Positions 1 to 8,108 of a stretch of DNA of 64,000 nucleotides are shown here, piece after piece. The DNA is from Paenalicyclobacillus mengziensis (GTDB lineage: Bacteria > Bacillota > Bacilli > Alicyclobacillales > Alicyclobacillaceae), in contig NZ_CP071182.1 in assembly GCF_017298635.1 (NCBI RefSeq), positions 4,130,001-4,194,000 of the forward strand, written 5' to 3'. The notes beneath the pieces are model-generated. The model was not told the DNA's origin. It made no database searches and saw only the letters and a program-made list of their open reading frames with translations. The position numbers and the translations under genes are program-made. Positions within the stretch are counted from its first letter, which is position 1; each line of letters starts with the position of its first letter.

Positions 1-1572
1 TTAGCAGCCGTTTGCTTTGGATTGTTTATGGCACTTTTGGACGTGACCATCGTTAACGTTGCACTGCCCACCATTCAAAAGAGCCTGAATGCACCGTTCT
101 CTGATCTCGAATGGGTCATCGACGCCTATGCGCTTTCGTTCGCAGTTGTGTTAATCACGTCATCACGTCTTGGGGATATTATCGGCCGTAAGAAAGTCTT
201 TATCACAGGGCTTTCGATTTTTAGTCTAGGATCTCTTTTATGCGCCCTATCCGGTGATTTTACGTTTGGAGGATTGGCACATATCACCACGCTCAATCTC
301 GCCCGTGCCTTTCAGGGTCTAGGTGCCTCTGCGATGATGCCCTTGTCTCTGTCCATCATTTCCGCAGAATTCCACGGAAAAGAGCGAGGGACGGCATTTG
401 GTATTTGGGGTGGCGTATCAGGGCTTGCCACTGCCATCGGACCTTTGGTCGGCGGTATACTGGTCGAAAAAGTAAACTGGCAGTCGATTTTCTATATCAA
501 TGTTCCCATCGGGATGATAGGCATCGCACTCTCCATCTGGGCGATACATGAATCCAAAGAGGAACGTGCACCCCACTTTATCGACCTGTTTGGACTGATT
601 ACGCTGACGATCAGCATGCTCTGTCTGGTGCTCGCTTTGATGCAAGGCAATAACAAGGGCTGGAGTTCATCGTACATCCTTACCTTATTTGTGGTTGCGG
701 CGATTTTTCTTGTAGTCTTCATCGTTGGCGAGCTTCGAATCAAGAATCCGATGATCGATCCAAGGCTGTTTAAGAATCCAAGTTTTACAGGTTCTGCGAT
801 TGCTGCATTTGTCCTAAGCGCAGGGCTGTACTCACTTTTCTTTTATTTGACCTTGTACCTACAAAACTTCCTCGGGTTTGATTCACTTCAAGCGGGACTT
901 CGGACGTTACCCATGAGCGCATTGGTTTTAATCGGAGCCCCTCTGGCAGGAAAATTCACTGACAAGTTCGGTCCAAAGTGGTTTATCGTGACCGCACTTG
1001 CGTTACTGTCGCTTGCTGTCTTCTTAATGACCCGGATTTCTCCGACGGATACGCCCTCCGATTGGATTGTGCTACTTCCGGCATTCATCATTGCTGGCAT
1101 TGCTAACGGAATGGCAAATCCTCCACTGTCAACACTTGCCATGGGGACCGTTCACCCGTCAAAAATCGGAATGGCGTCAGGGGTCAGCAATGTTAGCCGT
1201 CAAATCGGCATCGCATTTGGCATTGCTTTTCTCGGGGCGATGCTTACCAACCGATATAATATCTACATTCATAATAAAATCGCCGCATTGAATGTTCCTG
1301 GATTACCTGCCGTTGCCAAGCAAAACATCATCACGGGAATCCAAAAAGCCGGAACGATTGCAGGAAGTTTGGGACTGGAAGGTAGTTCTTCTAAGGCGAA
1401 TCGGTACGCTCATGAAGCAATATTTCCGACCATTCAACACATTGCTCGAACCGCGTTTGTCAACGGGACGATTGATATTTTAATCATTGCAGGCTGCATT
1501 CTCGCAGTAGGTGCGGTTTTGTCAATTGTCCTTATTAGGGATAAAGACATGTTCCATATTCAACACGGTTGA
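1..1572 (+). CDS. MFS multidrug efflux transporter, DHA2 (EmrB/QacA-like) family, 5' end cut by window edge
   Basis: Proton-driven exporter of the 14-helix DHA2 drug:H+ antiporter family in the cytoplasmic membrane. The open frame runs back to base 1, with hydrophobic codons before the first possible in-window start (TTG at 22), so only the first few residues are missing. Visible family marks are the helix-1 stretch LDVTIVNVALPTIQ, the motif-A-like GRLGD-type loop seen here as SRLGDIIGRKKVF, and the motif-C-like region GPLVGGILVEKVNWQSIFYINVP. About 14 hydrophobic segments follow, and the length of about 524 residues is normal for DHA2. The substrate cannot be told from sequence. A good terminator follows 25 bp after the stop, so this is the last gene of its transcript. 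The upstream neighbour, often a TetR or MarR regulator, is outside the window. Confidence 0.93.
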   Translation, partial: LAAVCFGLFMALLDVTIVNVALPTIQKSLNAPFSDLEWVIDAYALSFAVVLITSSRLGDIIGRKKVFITGLSIFSLGSLLCALSGDFTFGGLAHITTLNLARAFQGLGASAMMPLSLSIISAEFHGKERGTAFGIWGGVSGLATAIGPLVGGILVEKVNWQSIFYINVPIGMIGIALSIWAIHESKEERAPHFIDLFGLITLTISMLCLVLALMQGNNKGWSSSYILTLFVVAAIFLVVFIVGELRIKNPMIDPRLFKNPSFTGSAIAAFVLSAGLYSLFFYLTLYLQNFLGFDSLQAGLRTLPMSALVLIGAPLAGKFTDKFGPKWFIVTALALLSLAVFLMTRISPTDTPSDWIVLLPAFIIAGIANGMANPPLSTLAMGTVHPSKIGMASGVSNVSRQIGIAFGIAFLGAMLTNRYNIYIHNKIAALNVPGLPAVAKQNIITGIQKAGTIAGSLGLEGSSSKANRYAHEAIFPTIQHIARTAFVNGTIDILIIAGCILAVGAVLSIVLIRDKDMFHIQHG

Positions 1573-1596
1573 AAGACCAACAATTAAGTCAAACCG

Positions 1597-1631
1597 CCAA
1601 AAGGGATTGCTAAACCGGCAATCCCTTTTGG
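1597..1631 (+). terminator. Rho-independent terminator of the MFS gene
   Basis: A perfect 14-bp inverted repeat (CCAAAAGGGATTGC and its complement) with a 7-nt loop lies 25 bp after the MFS stop. The T-tract is short (CTTTC), so termination may be moderate. Confidence 0.8.
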
Positions 1632-1835
1632 CTTTCAACAAATCAACTTGTTGTTACCCTGAAATAGAACTGTGCAACTCATGAAACGCTACTGCCATGA
1701 CCTACAGATTGCTGCACATTCCACGGCCTCTGAACACGGTCCGCAGACACCATGCTCATGCAATCCGCTTGCTTCCTGCTGATATGCCCCGTTGATATGC
1801 AATCAACGTAAATCATGTATAAAAAATCTTGGTCG

Positions 1836-2108
1836 CTAACTTTGTACCATCTCCACTCGAGGAGGCAAATCAACAACCCCTCCAGGAGTAACGACAACAC
1901 GCCGCCCAGCTTTAAACTTCATCACGACCTTTTTAACAAACCGGAAGCGCGGATCAAAATAGGTAATTGTAATGGTTGAACGGTCGGAAGTTGCCGTATA
2001 AATCGTCCTCCCCATTCCCTGAGACACTTTCCAGTATTCGTTGAAGTTCATCACTTCAGTCGTAAGGGAAAATACGGACCGGGCCTTTTTAATTGGGCTG
2101 GTCATCAT
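1836..2108 (-). CDS. Small conserved-looking protein of unknown function
   Basis: About 90 residues beginning MMTSPIKKARSVFSL. The start at 2108 is chosen because GGAGGTGTCC lies just before the two adjacent ATG codons; a longer upstream extension has no ribosome site. The protein is basic and beta-rich in appearance (TSDRSTITITYFDPRFRF, then a VVMKFKAGRRVVV stretch) and ends with a proline-rich tail. There is no signal peptide or membrane segment. I do not recognise the family. It is transcribed alone on the minus strand, convergent with the MFS gene. Confidence 0.6.
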   Translation of the reverse strand: MMTSPIKKARSVFSLTTEVMNFNEYWKVSQGMGRTIYTATSDRSTITITYFDPRFRFVKKVVMKFKAGRRVVVTPGGVVDLPPRVEMVQS

Positions 2109-2269
2109 TGGACACCTCCATTCACGGCAGTATATGACTACCGAAAAGTTCTGGTTGTACCTTTGTCCTATTGAACATAATTCTGCTACACCCAAAAGGA
2201 TGGTGCCCTCTACCCAGACACTGAACGATCTGAACTCCCGTTCTCACGACAAAATCAGCAACGAAAATA

Positions 2270-2301
2270 GGAGCGTGAATTTTTCTACGAATTCACGCTC
2301 C
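2270..2301 (-). terminator. Terminator of the CBS-domain gene
   Basis: A 12-bp perfect inverted repeat (GGAGCGTGAATT with its complement) has an 8-nt loop. Read on the minus strand it is followed by a T-rich stretch (TATTTTCG). It sits 80 bp beyond the CBS stop. Confidence 0.7.
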
Positions 2302-2381
2302 GTGTTCCATTCCATGTGCTTTACCGTTCCTGTCCTTCAAAACGGAACCCATTACCTCGGGAGGACCGTTTGTTCTGTGCT

Positions 2382-2900
2382 TTATGAATGTGCATTAAGA
2401 AAACGTTGGACGACGGTTCGGACAATATCGCCACGACTAATAACACCAACCACACGTTGTCCCTCGATAACAGGAACTTTCTTGATATTTTTCTTCGCCA
2501 AAAGTTCAGCAACGTCGACCAAATCCGTATCATCATTTACCGTGATGACCTTTTTTGAGCCGATATCGATGGCTTTCTTGTCAAAAAGCATTTCGGCGTT
2601 ACTTTTTAACTCGTCCAATTCCTGGCCTCTACCAGGTTCCATTTCAGGATCCAACATGGCCAATCCCCCATAAAAGGAACCAATGGTTGCCCAACCAACA
2701 TAGCCTTGTGTCGGTGAGTGTTTGCCGAGTTGTCGCATGATATCGCCGTCACTGATATAACCGACAACAGTCCTGTTTGCGGTGATAATAGGGGCACCAC
2801 TGATGCGGTTTTGTGCAAACAGTTCGAGGACTTCACGCACCGTTGCTGTTTCTCTCACACTGTACACTTGAGTGACCATAACATCGCTTGCTTTTAACAT
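2382..2900 (-). CDS. CBS-domain pair protein
   Basis: A stand-alone two-CBS (Bateman) protein of about 172 residues, likely a sensor of adenine nucleotides or similar ligands. CBS1 starts at DVMVTQVYSVRE and ends with VVGYISDGDIMRQLGK. CBS2 starts at the DIGSKKVITVNDDTDL region and ends with VVGVISRGDIVRTV. The signature GxISxGDI is present in both repeats. About 35 residues between the repeats form an acidic linker. The ATG of MLKASDVMV at 2900 is preferred because GAGGG lies 7 nt before it; an ATG two codons earlier overlaps the ribosome site. It is monocistronic with its own terminator. The effector is unknown. Confidence 0.88.
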   Translation of the reverse strand: MLKASDVMVTQVYSVRETATVREVLELFAQNRISGAPIITANRTVVGYISDGDIMRQLGKHSPTQGYVGWATIGSFYGGLAMLDPEMEPGRGQELDELKSNAEMLFDKKAIDIGSKKVITVNDDTDLVDVAELLAKKNIKKVPVIEGQRVVGVISRGDIVRTVVQRFLNAHS

Positions 2901-3058
2901 GTTCATCCCTCGATTGTACTGGCTTTGTTCTTTTAACAAAGATTCCTGATTTTATTCAATATACTTCCAAGATACCACAGAATTGATGGTCCCCCAAACG
3001 AGTTGGAGCTTTCTGCTCTAGATTCAGAGGAAAGTCGAGTTCGTTGGTTCGACATGGA

Positions 3059-3093
3059 ATCATGGTTTTGAGCCAAAGGCTCAAAACCATGAT
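3059..3093 (-). terminator. Perfect 16-bp hairpin downstream of tRNA-Leu fragment A
   Basis: Perfect 16-bp inverted repeat with a 3-nt AAA loop. It lies 25 bp beyond the 3' CCA of the tRNA-Leu-like fragment, the same relative position as the hairpins after the other two fragments. There is no clear T-tract, so it may be a decayed tRNA terminator or an integration-related palindrome. Confidence 0.45.
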
Positions 3094-3117
3094 ACACAGA
3101 GGAAAAAGTACTTTTTC

Positions 3118-3180
3118 TGGTGTCGAGAGCTGAACTGGAACTTGCACGGGTTTCGCCGCACGTCTCTTGAAAATTGAGAG
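3118..3180 (-). pseudogene. tRNA-Leu-like 3' fragment A, degenerate
   Basis: Read on the minus strand this ends with a T-arm-like segment and the acceptor end GCTCTCGACACCA, matching the 3' ends of fragments B (24216-24280) and C (60851-60917). The variable-arm portion CGTGCGGCGAAACCCGTGC is close to that of C. The T-stem is mutated, and no 5' acceptor strand (GTCGAGA) is present. The sequence just upstream (to 3214) and the bases after the IS element (from 5071) match the region 24354-24450, so this copy was interrupted by the IS. Confidence 0.6.
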
Positions 3181-3214
3181 TCACTGGACCACTGCACTTT
3201 TGTCTAGACGTGCG

Positions 3215-5070
3215 TTCTAGGGGTCCTGTGAAAAAGTGCGAAGCTTCCTCGATCGTTAGTTAATATATTCTATAAATGGTATAATCATCATAAGTCGAAG
3301 GCTCGGGTGTGGTGTTTCGGATGTTGCGTGAACATGTTCGCCAATTGTCGTTTGCCGATACCGATGGCTGGTATGAAAAGATCCCGAAGAAGTCATTTTG
3401 GTATCGTATCAGAGCTTGGGCAGATGAGAATCTGCGGGATAGCATGTTTGCACACATGTATTCTGAGATTGGCAGGCCTTCGGTTCCCCCTACATATATG
3501 ACAGTGTTGATGATTATCCAGACACGTGAGGGCTGGAGTGACGGACAAGCGATTGAAGCTGCTATGTTCGATGACCGCGTGAAGTATGCCCTCGGTGTGA
3601 GTCGTACGCCAGAAGTCTCCTGTGATCGCTCTACCCTGTGCAAGTTCCGTGCGCGAGCACTCGTGAACGATTTGGACAGAGCCATATTGAAGCAGTCTCT
3701 GCTTGGAGCGGCAACGGCAGGATTGCTGGCTGATGACGAGGACCTGGTGGACTCATACATGGTCAGCGGTGCAGCGGCGAAACAGGGAACATTCCTTCTG
3801 ATTCACCAAGCTATCCGTGGCGTCCTGTGGCAGGCGGCGTGTGAACGAGTGACGGTTCCAACATTGCGGAGGGCTGATTACGCTATCCGACGCAAGCCTG
3901 ATATCGATTGGACCGATGAGAGTCAGCGAAATCAATTGCTTGAGGACCTGGTGACGGATTCACGCACTCTGACTACAGCACTCAAGGATCAACCTGGTCT
4001 GTCGGAAGAGTTGAAACAGAAACTGGACCTTCTTTGCGCCGTCACAGGACAGGACATTGAGACTTTGCCAGACGGGACAGTACGTATTGCACAAAGGGTA
4101 GCGAAAGACCGTATCATCTCCGTGGTCGACGAAGAGATGCGTCATGGCCACAAGACGACAAGCGCGAAAACGGATGGATACAAGACCCACCTCATGACGC
4201 CAAATGTGACATCTGATCAACCTCGGCTGGTCACCTCAGTAGTGGTCACGGGAGCCAACGTTCCCGACGGAGATGTGGCCGGCGAGTTGGTGGCGGAGCG
4301 CACTTATCTCACGGGCGCAGCTCCCAAACAAATGATGGGAGATACCGCCTACGGGAGCGAAGCTGTGCAGGAAAGGGTTCGGGAAGTATCCAAAGAGACG
4401 TCTGTGGTGGCTCCAGTTCCACCAGCCGTAAATAAAGCAGGACATTTCAGCAAATCCGACTTCGTGATTGACACGGATGCCCATACGGTAACATGCCCGG
4501 CGGGACACACGATATCGTATGTTCCGAAGAAACCAAGACCGAATATGAAGCCAAAGCAGGTCGTGTTCATGGACGAAGCCAAATGCCAAGAGTGCCCTCT
4601 GCGTGCCCAGTGTGTGAATGGCAAGGGGCCGCGCTCGATTCGGGTTCGGGCTGACGAGAAACAGGTACAAGAGAAGCGGGCAAAACAGAGGACGTCCGAA
4701 TGGACAGAGCACTACCGAGAACGGAGTCGGGTTGAACACGTCAACGAAAATATGGTACGCCACGGCGGACGAGAAGCCCGCTATTTCGGGAAACGCAAGA
4801 CAGAGTTTCAAGAGCGGATGTGTGCGACGGGCCACAACATTAATGAACTGGCTCGAGTAGCCGCCTTACGAGAGTCATCACCACGACAACGGGAGAAGTG
4901 CGCCTAAAAACGCCAAAGGAAGCAAAAACCACACGGAGGTGGGCTAAAAATGACCCCGAACACTGAATAGAGTGCTCAACCCCACCATAAAACCCCACAT
5001 TTAGGAAATTAAAAACTCCCCAAAAGCTAGAACAGAGGAATCAAGAACGTTTATCACAGGACCCCTAGAA
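3215..5070 (+). mobile_element. IS1182-family-type insertion sequence with 16-bp terminal inverted repeats
   Basis: Perfect 16-bp terminal repeats (TTCTAGGGGTCCTGTG at the left end, its complement at 5055-5070) enclose one complete transposase gene. The total of 1856 bp is usual for this family. A target duplication is not obvious. Left-flank bases (GACGTGCG) and right-flank bases (GTGTGCGTCTGAA) are adjacent in the homologous copy at 24.4 kb, which confirms the boundaries to within a few bases. Confidence 0.9.
3309..4907 (+). CDS. IS1182-family DDE transposase
   Basis: A full-length transposase of about 530 residues for the enclosing element. The N-terminal part has the DUF772-type domain (IGRPSVPPTYMTVLMIIQ, later FRARAL). 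The central part carries the DDE core, with acidic residues around KTSAKTDGYKTHL and GDTAYGS. A cysteine cluster late in the protein (CPAGH, CQECPLRAQC) is typical of IS1182-type transposases. The C-terminus has the R-x-RVEH and YFGKRKTEFQ stretches. Start codons possible are GTG 3309 or ATG 3321; neither has a strong ribosome site. No frameshift is seen, so the copy looks intact and possibly active. Confidence 0.9.
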   Translation: MVFRMLREHVRQLSFADTDGWYEKIPKKSFWYRIRAWADENLRDSMFAHMYSEIGRPSVPPTYMTVLMIIQTREGWSDGQAIEAAMFDDRVKYALGVSRTPEVSCDRSTLCKFRARALVNDLDRAILKQSLLGAATAGLLADDEDLVDSYMVSGAAAKQGTFLLIHQAIRGVLWQAACERVTVPTLRRADYAIRRKPDIDWTDESQRNQLLEDLVTDSRTLTTALKDQPGLSEELKQKLDLLCAVTGQDIETLPDGTVRIAQRVAKDRIISVVDEEMRHGHKTTSAKTDGYKTHLMTPNVTSDQPRLVTSVVVTGANVPDGDVAGELVAERTYLTGAAPKQMMGDTAYGSEAVQERVREVSKETSVVAPVPPAVNKAGHFSKSDFVIDTDAHTVTCPAGHTISYVPKKPRPNMKPKQVVFMDEAKCQECPLRAQCVNGKGPRSIRVRADEKQVQEKRAKQRTSEWTEHYRERSRVEHVNENMVRHGGREARYFGKRKTEFQERMCATGHNINELARVAALRESSPRQREKCA

Positions 5071-5154
5071 TCGGTGTGCGTCTGAAGGTATGATTTCAAA
5101 CCTTGAACATCTCAATTGGCCCCCAAGTAGGTACTTAAGCATCCGTGTTCCGTG

Positions 5155-6181
5155 TTAGAGACTTGGACAAAAAGCTTCGGTAGAATCGAGGGACGAAAAA
5201 AAGCACTTGATTGACTTCGTTAGGTTCATCACTTGGGCAAGCGTCAAATACACATCTTGTTGATTCGCGGAAGTTCTGTATATTTTCAGGGTGAGCCACT
5301 GCATCCGCTTGACTCCGCGTGGTCGCCGCCCTGTTATATCAGGATGTCTAAAGGATTCAGTAATCGCCATATCCCATGGACCTTGGTAAGCTTGACAAGT
5401 TTTGCATAAAATCGGTTGTGAAAGGTACTTAACTCTCCTCCATCTTTCATATTTTTCAACTCGGTACCCAACAACTCAGCCTCTAGAGCAGCCACAGACA
5501 TCCCTTGACCATAAAGCGGATCGAACCTACAATAGGCGTCACCCAGTGTAACCAGATGACTAGGCATATTGTCTGACCGATCAAATCGGTTGCTTACCTG
5601 TAACGGAATACGGTAAGTATTCAAATCACTAATTGGTTTTGCACTGAGAAGAAACTCATGGATATGCGGCTGTGGGAGGGTCTTCGCAATGAGCCGAAAT
5701 TCCTCATCTGTCTTGGGTGGCTGCTTCAAGTATCCTCCGAGTGTCACTCCAAATTTACTTTCCTCGAACGAAAGGATGACCCCCGCATATGGCTGGTCTG
5801 GCAATTGAGCGGAGATCATCAAGTTTTTCCATCCGAGGTTCGAGTTATCTGTGCGGTAGAAACGGGTCGCATAGAACAGGTCGATCTTGGCGGTCTCCAA
5901 GGGACTTAGTGAAGCTGCGTTCGGTATCCATTTGCGGGACTGTGAACCGTATCCGGTTGCATCGACAGCGAAATCGACTCAAAAAACGGACGTGTTTGCT
6001 GTACACCCCTAATGCCACTCTCGAACCGCTTCTTCCACTGCCCGAAATGGAACCATTCTAAATCATTAGTAAAATCAGCAACTACACTACCATCCTCAAT
6101 CAGCTCATTGACTAGATTTGGGAACAATCTCTCCAAGACCTGCTGTCCAGCTCGTAAAAGGACGTGTGACCAGGGCATAAT
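5155..6181 (-). pseudogene. Decayed FAD-dependent oxidoreductase (aromatic-ring hydroxylase / halogenase-like)
   Basis: Three minus-strand frames together encode one flavoprotein. The first (6178 to about 5960) reads VLLRAGQQVLERLFPNLV and FEWFHFGQWKK-like residues. The second (about 5965-5345) reads VDATGYGSQSRKWIP followed by a long C-terminal domain containing LGDAYCRFDPLYGQGMS, the second FAD-contact motif. The third (about 5370-5155) continues with MQWLTLKIYRTSANQQD. At least two frameshifts separate the frames. Part of the middle is deleted, and the N-terminal GxGxxG Rossmann segment is absent. The gene is therefore dead. It abuts the right side of the IS element, and disruption by that or an earlier event is likely. 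Exact ends are uncertain. Confidence 0.8.
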
Positions 6182-6239
6182 GGCGCACTTTAAGCACTAT
6201 GCGCCGCCATGGTTTAAGACTCAGTAATGCATATACAAT

Positions 6240-6562
6240 ATCACGCATGTTCATTCAGCTTTATCAAATACGCTGTAAGCCCCCTTGCTGAAGACATGGG
6301 GAATGATCACTTTTTGAACTAACGCCACCGTTTATCCCATAAGAAAATCACGGTATTAGCCCTCTTACTCCGAAAGATACTTCACGAAAAAATATCGGTT
6401 ATACCCTACATTCTCTCATGCGTACCGTTTGCGCAACGCCTAGGACCCGTTGCGCCTGCGTGAAATGAAGTTGGCTACACAACTCAAGAAAGTTCGTGCT
6501 CAGTTACGGAACAACGTGTAAAAAGGGGTGGCCAGTTGTTCCACGCTGCTACTTTTTGTCCT
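6240..6562. other. Intergenic stretch without a recognisable gene
   Basis: About 320 bp between the flavoprotein remnant and the germination genes. I see no coding frame with a ribosome site, no strong hairpin and no repeat. Confidence 0.6.
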
Positions 6563-7645
6563 TCATGAATTTTTTAAAATCCGTACACGGTGAATCAGAA
6601 CGGCAAGTAAGGGAACCATCACGAGAGAAAAGCCGAAATAAGCGGGCGAGATAAATACGATGAATTCTTGCAGCGCGGAAGAATTGGGAAAGAGAACGAT
6701 ATTGGCGCTCCAGACAGCCGCACCGGCAGGCCATGCGATGTGTTTTGTGGATGGGAGACGGAATACGTCCTGTACACCACTAGACATCACATATAGATTT
6801 GTGGAGATTTTTATGACCATGGTAGCCATGACACCCATGATATAAATGGTATCCAATCGTTGTACGAAATCACCGATTCGAATCCCACGAATAACCTCGA
6901 CAATGGGCAAGTTCAAGTAGGCCACGGACGAACCGAGTGTACATATGACAATGATTTCAATTCCGATACCTGTTATCGAGAGAAACGCCCCAACCAAGAA
7001 CATATCCTTTCCGAATGCCCGAACATCACTTAAGGACTTCGCAAATTGGAGGGTCAGAATATACTCAAATGGAAATGTCGTAGCCGGCAAAAGTGAAGCT
7101 CGCAGTACTGGAGTCCAACCGTTGGCAAGGATTGGTCTGAGTTGAGAGAAATCAACATTTTGAAATGATAACACAGAGAGTACCACAGCAATTAACAAAG
7201 CAACAGGGGTTAGAAATTCCGTCAACCGACCTATCACTTCCAATCCCTGAAATGCAGCAAAGGCAATCGGAACGGTAATCACCGCACTAATAAGGTAAAG
7301 CGGTGTTCTCGGCAAGCTGGTGGTTTCGACGAACACCGACAACTCCCTTAGCAGCGTACCGGCGAGGATCAAAAACAATATGAGCATCCAAATTTCTGCG
7401 GCCCGCCCAATCCACGGTCCAAATGCAGTTTCCAATCCATTCATCAAAGACTGGTTGGGAAAGGTTCGAATAAACAAGACGCCAACGGCTGTCACAAAGG
7501 CTATCCCCAGAAAGAAGAACAGCGGAACGAGCCATCCATCCCGAACGGTAAATTGGGCAATGCTAAAAGGAAGTGCGACAATTCCGGTTCCTAATATTAT
7601 CCACACCAATAAATACCGAAACTGCAATCGAGAGATTTGTGTCAT
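6563..7645 (-). CDS. Spore germination permease subunit, GerAB/GerKB family
   Basis: B subunit of a GerA-type germinant receptor in the inner spore membrane. It belongs to the amino acid/polyamine/organocation permease superfamily and is thought to bind the germinant. It has about 360 residues with about ten hydrophobic helices, beginning at MTQISRLQFRYLLVWIILGTGIVALP. The glycine-rich first helix (GTGIVALPFS) is typical. ATG 7645 is chosen because GGGAG precedes it; in-frame starts further up have no site. It is the last gene of the operon gerAA - (broken gerAC) - gerAB on the minus strand. Expression would be expected in the forespore under sigma-G, but no promoter was identified. Confidence 0.88.
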   Translation of the reverse strand: MTQISRLQFRYLLVWIILGTGIVALPFSIAQFTVRDGWLVPLFFFLGIAFVTAVGVLFIRTFPNQSLMNGLETAFGPWIGRAAEIWMLILFLILAGTLLRELSVFVETTSLPRTPLYLISAVITVPIAFAAFQGLEVIGRLTEFLTPVALLIAVVLSVLSFQNVDFSQLRPILANGWTPVLRASLLPATTFPFEYILTLQFAKSLSDVRAFGKDMFLVGAFLSITGIGIEIIVICTLGSSVAYLNLPIVEVIRGIRIGDFVQRLDTIYIMGVMATMVIKISTNLYVMSSGVQDVFRLPSTKHIAWPAGAAVWSANIVLFPNSSALQEFIVFISPAYFGFSLVMVPLLAVLIHRVRILKNS

Positions 7646-7739
7646 ACCTACGACTCCCTGCGTGCTCATAGTATCGAGTACATCCACTTCGTTGCTGGTT
7701 CAAATACGATGGTGACAGTGAAAATGAGTGCAACCCAAA

Positions 7740-8108
7740 TCACAGTGCAGATCCCCTTCTGCCCGCACGTGGCGGCAGCCCCTGCGGTGAGAATTCGGTA
7801 TCTGGAGACTTGGACGCCATGCCGTTACGCAAGAGTCTGTGTGCGAAGAATGCGAAACGTATTCTGACGATCCGTTGACGACTCCCTGGAAGAGCACGGT
7901 AGGGTATACTCCGTATGCTGCGCAGGTACGAGAAAAAGCAACAATCTGTCGACACTTCGACCTGATGGTCAGGAGTCTCGTCGATGCCCATGGCTAAAAC
8001 AATGTTCAAGTCATCAACCTCATTGAGGTCCTTGCAACCCGTTAACATCAGGAAAAATCCACAAACCGCCATCCATACAAGAAACCGTCTAGACTTTTGG
8101 CATGTCAT
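7740..8108 (-). pseudogene. Truncated and frameshifted GerAC-type spore germination lipoprotein
   Basis: The first 50 or so residues are clearly a GerAC N-terminus: a signal peptide ending in the lipobox LTGC (MLTGCKDLNEVDD), then LNIVLAMGIDETPDHQVEV. After VST the frame turns into unrelated, arginine-rich sequence and stops at about 122 residues, while intact GerAC proteins are about 370-400. Only about 460 bp separate gerAA from gerAB, so most of the gene is deleted. A short hydrophobic remnant (ICTVIWVALIFTVTIVF) is readable in another frame at about 7690-7770. The ATG overlaps the gerAA stop (ATGA). The receptor encoded here therefore probably lacks its C subunit. Confidence 0.82.

Noticed and set aside
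4236..4835. Minus-strand frame of 199 codons within the IS1182-type element
   Set aside because: Shadow of the transposase on the opposite strand.
3201..5080. Target-site duplication of the IS1182-type element
   Set aside because: Both flanks contain GTGCG-like bases, but not at equal distance from the terminal repeats, so no duplication can be claimed.
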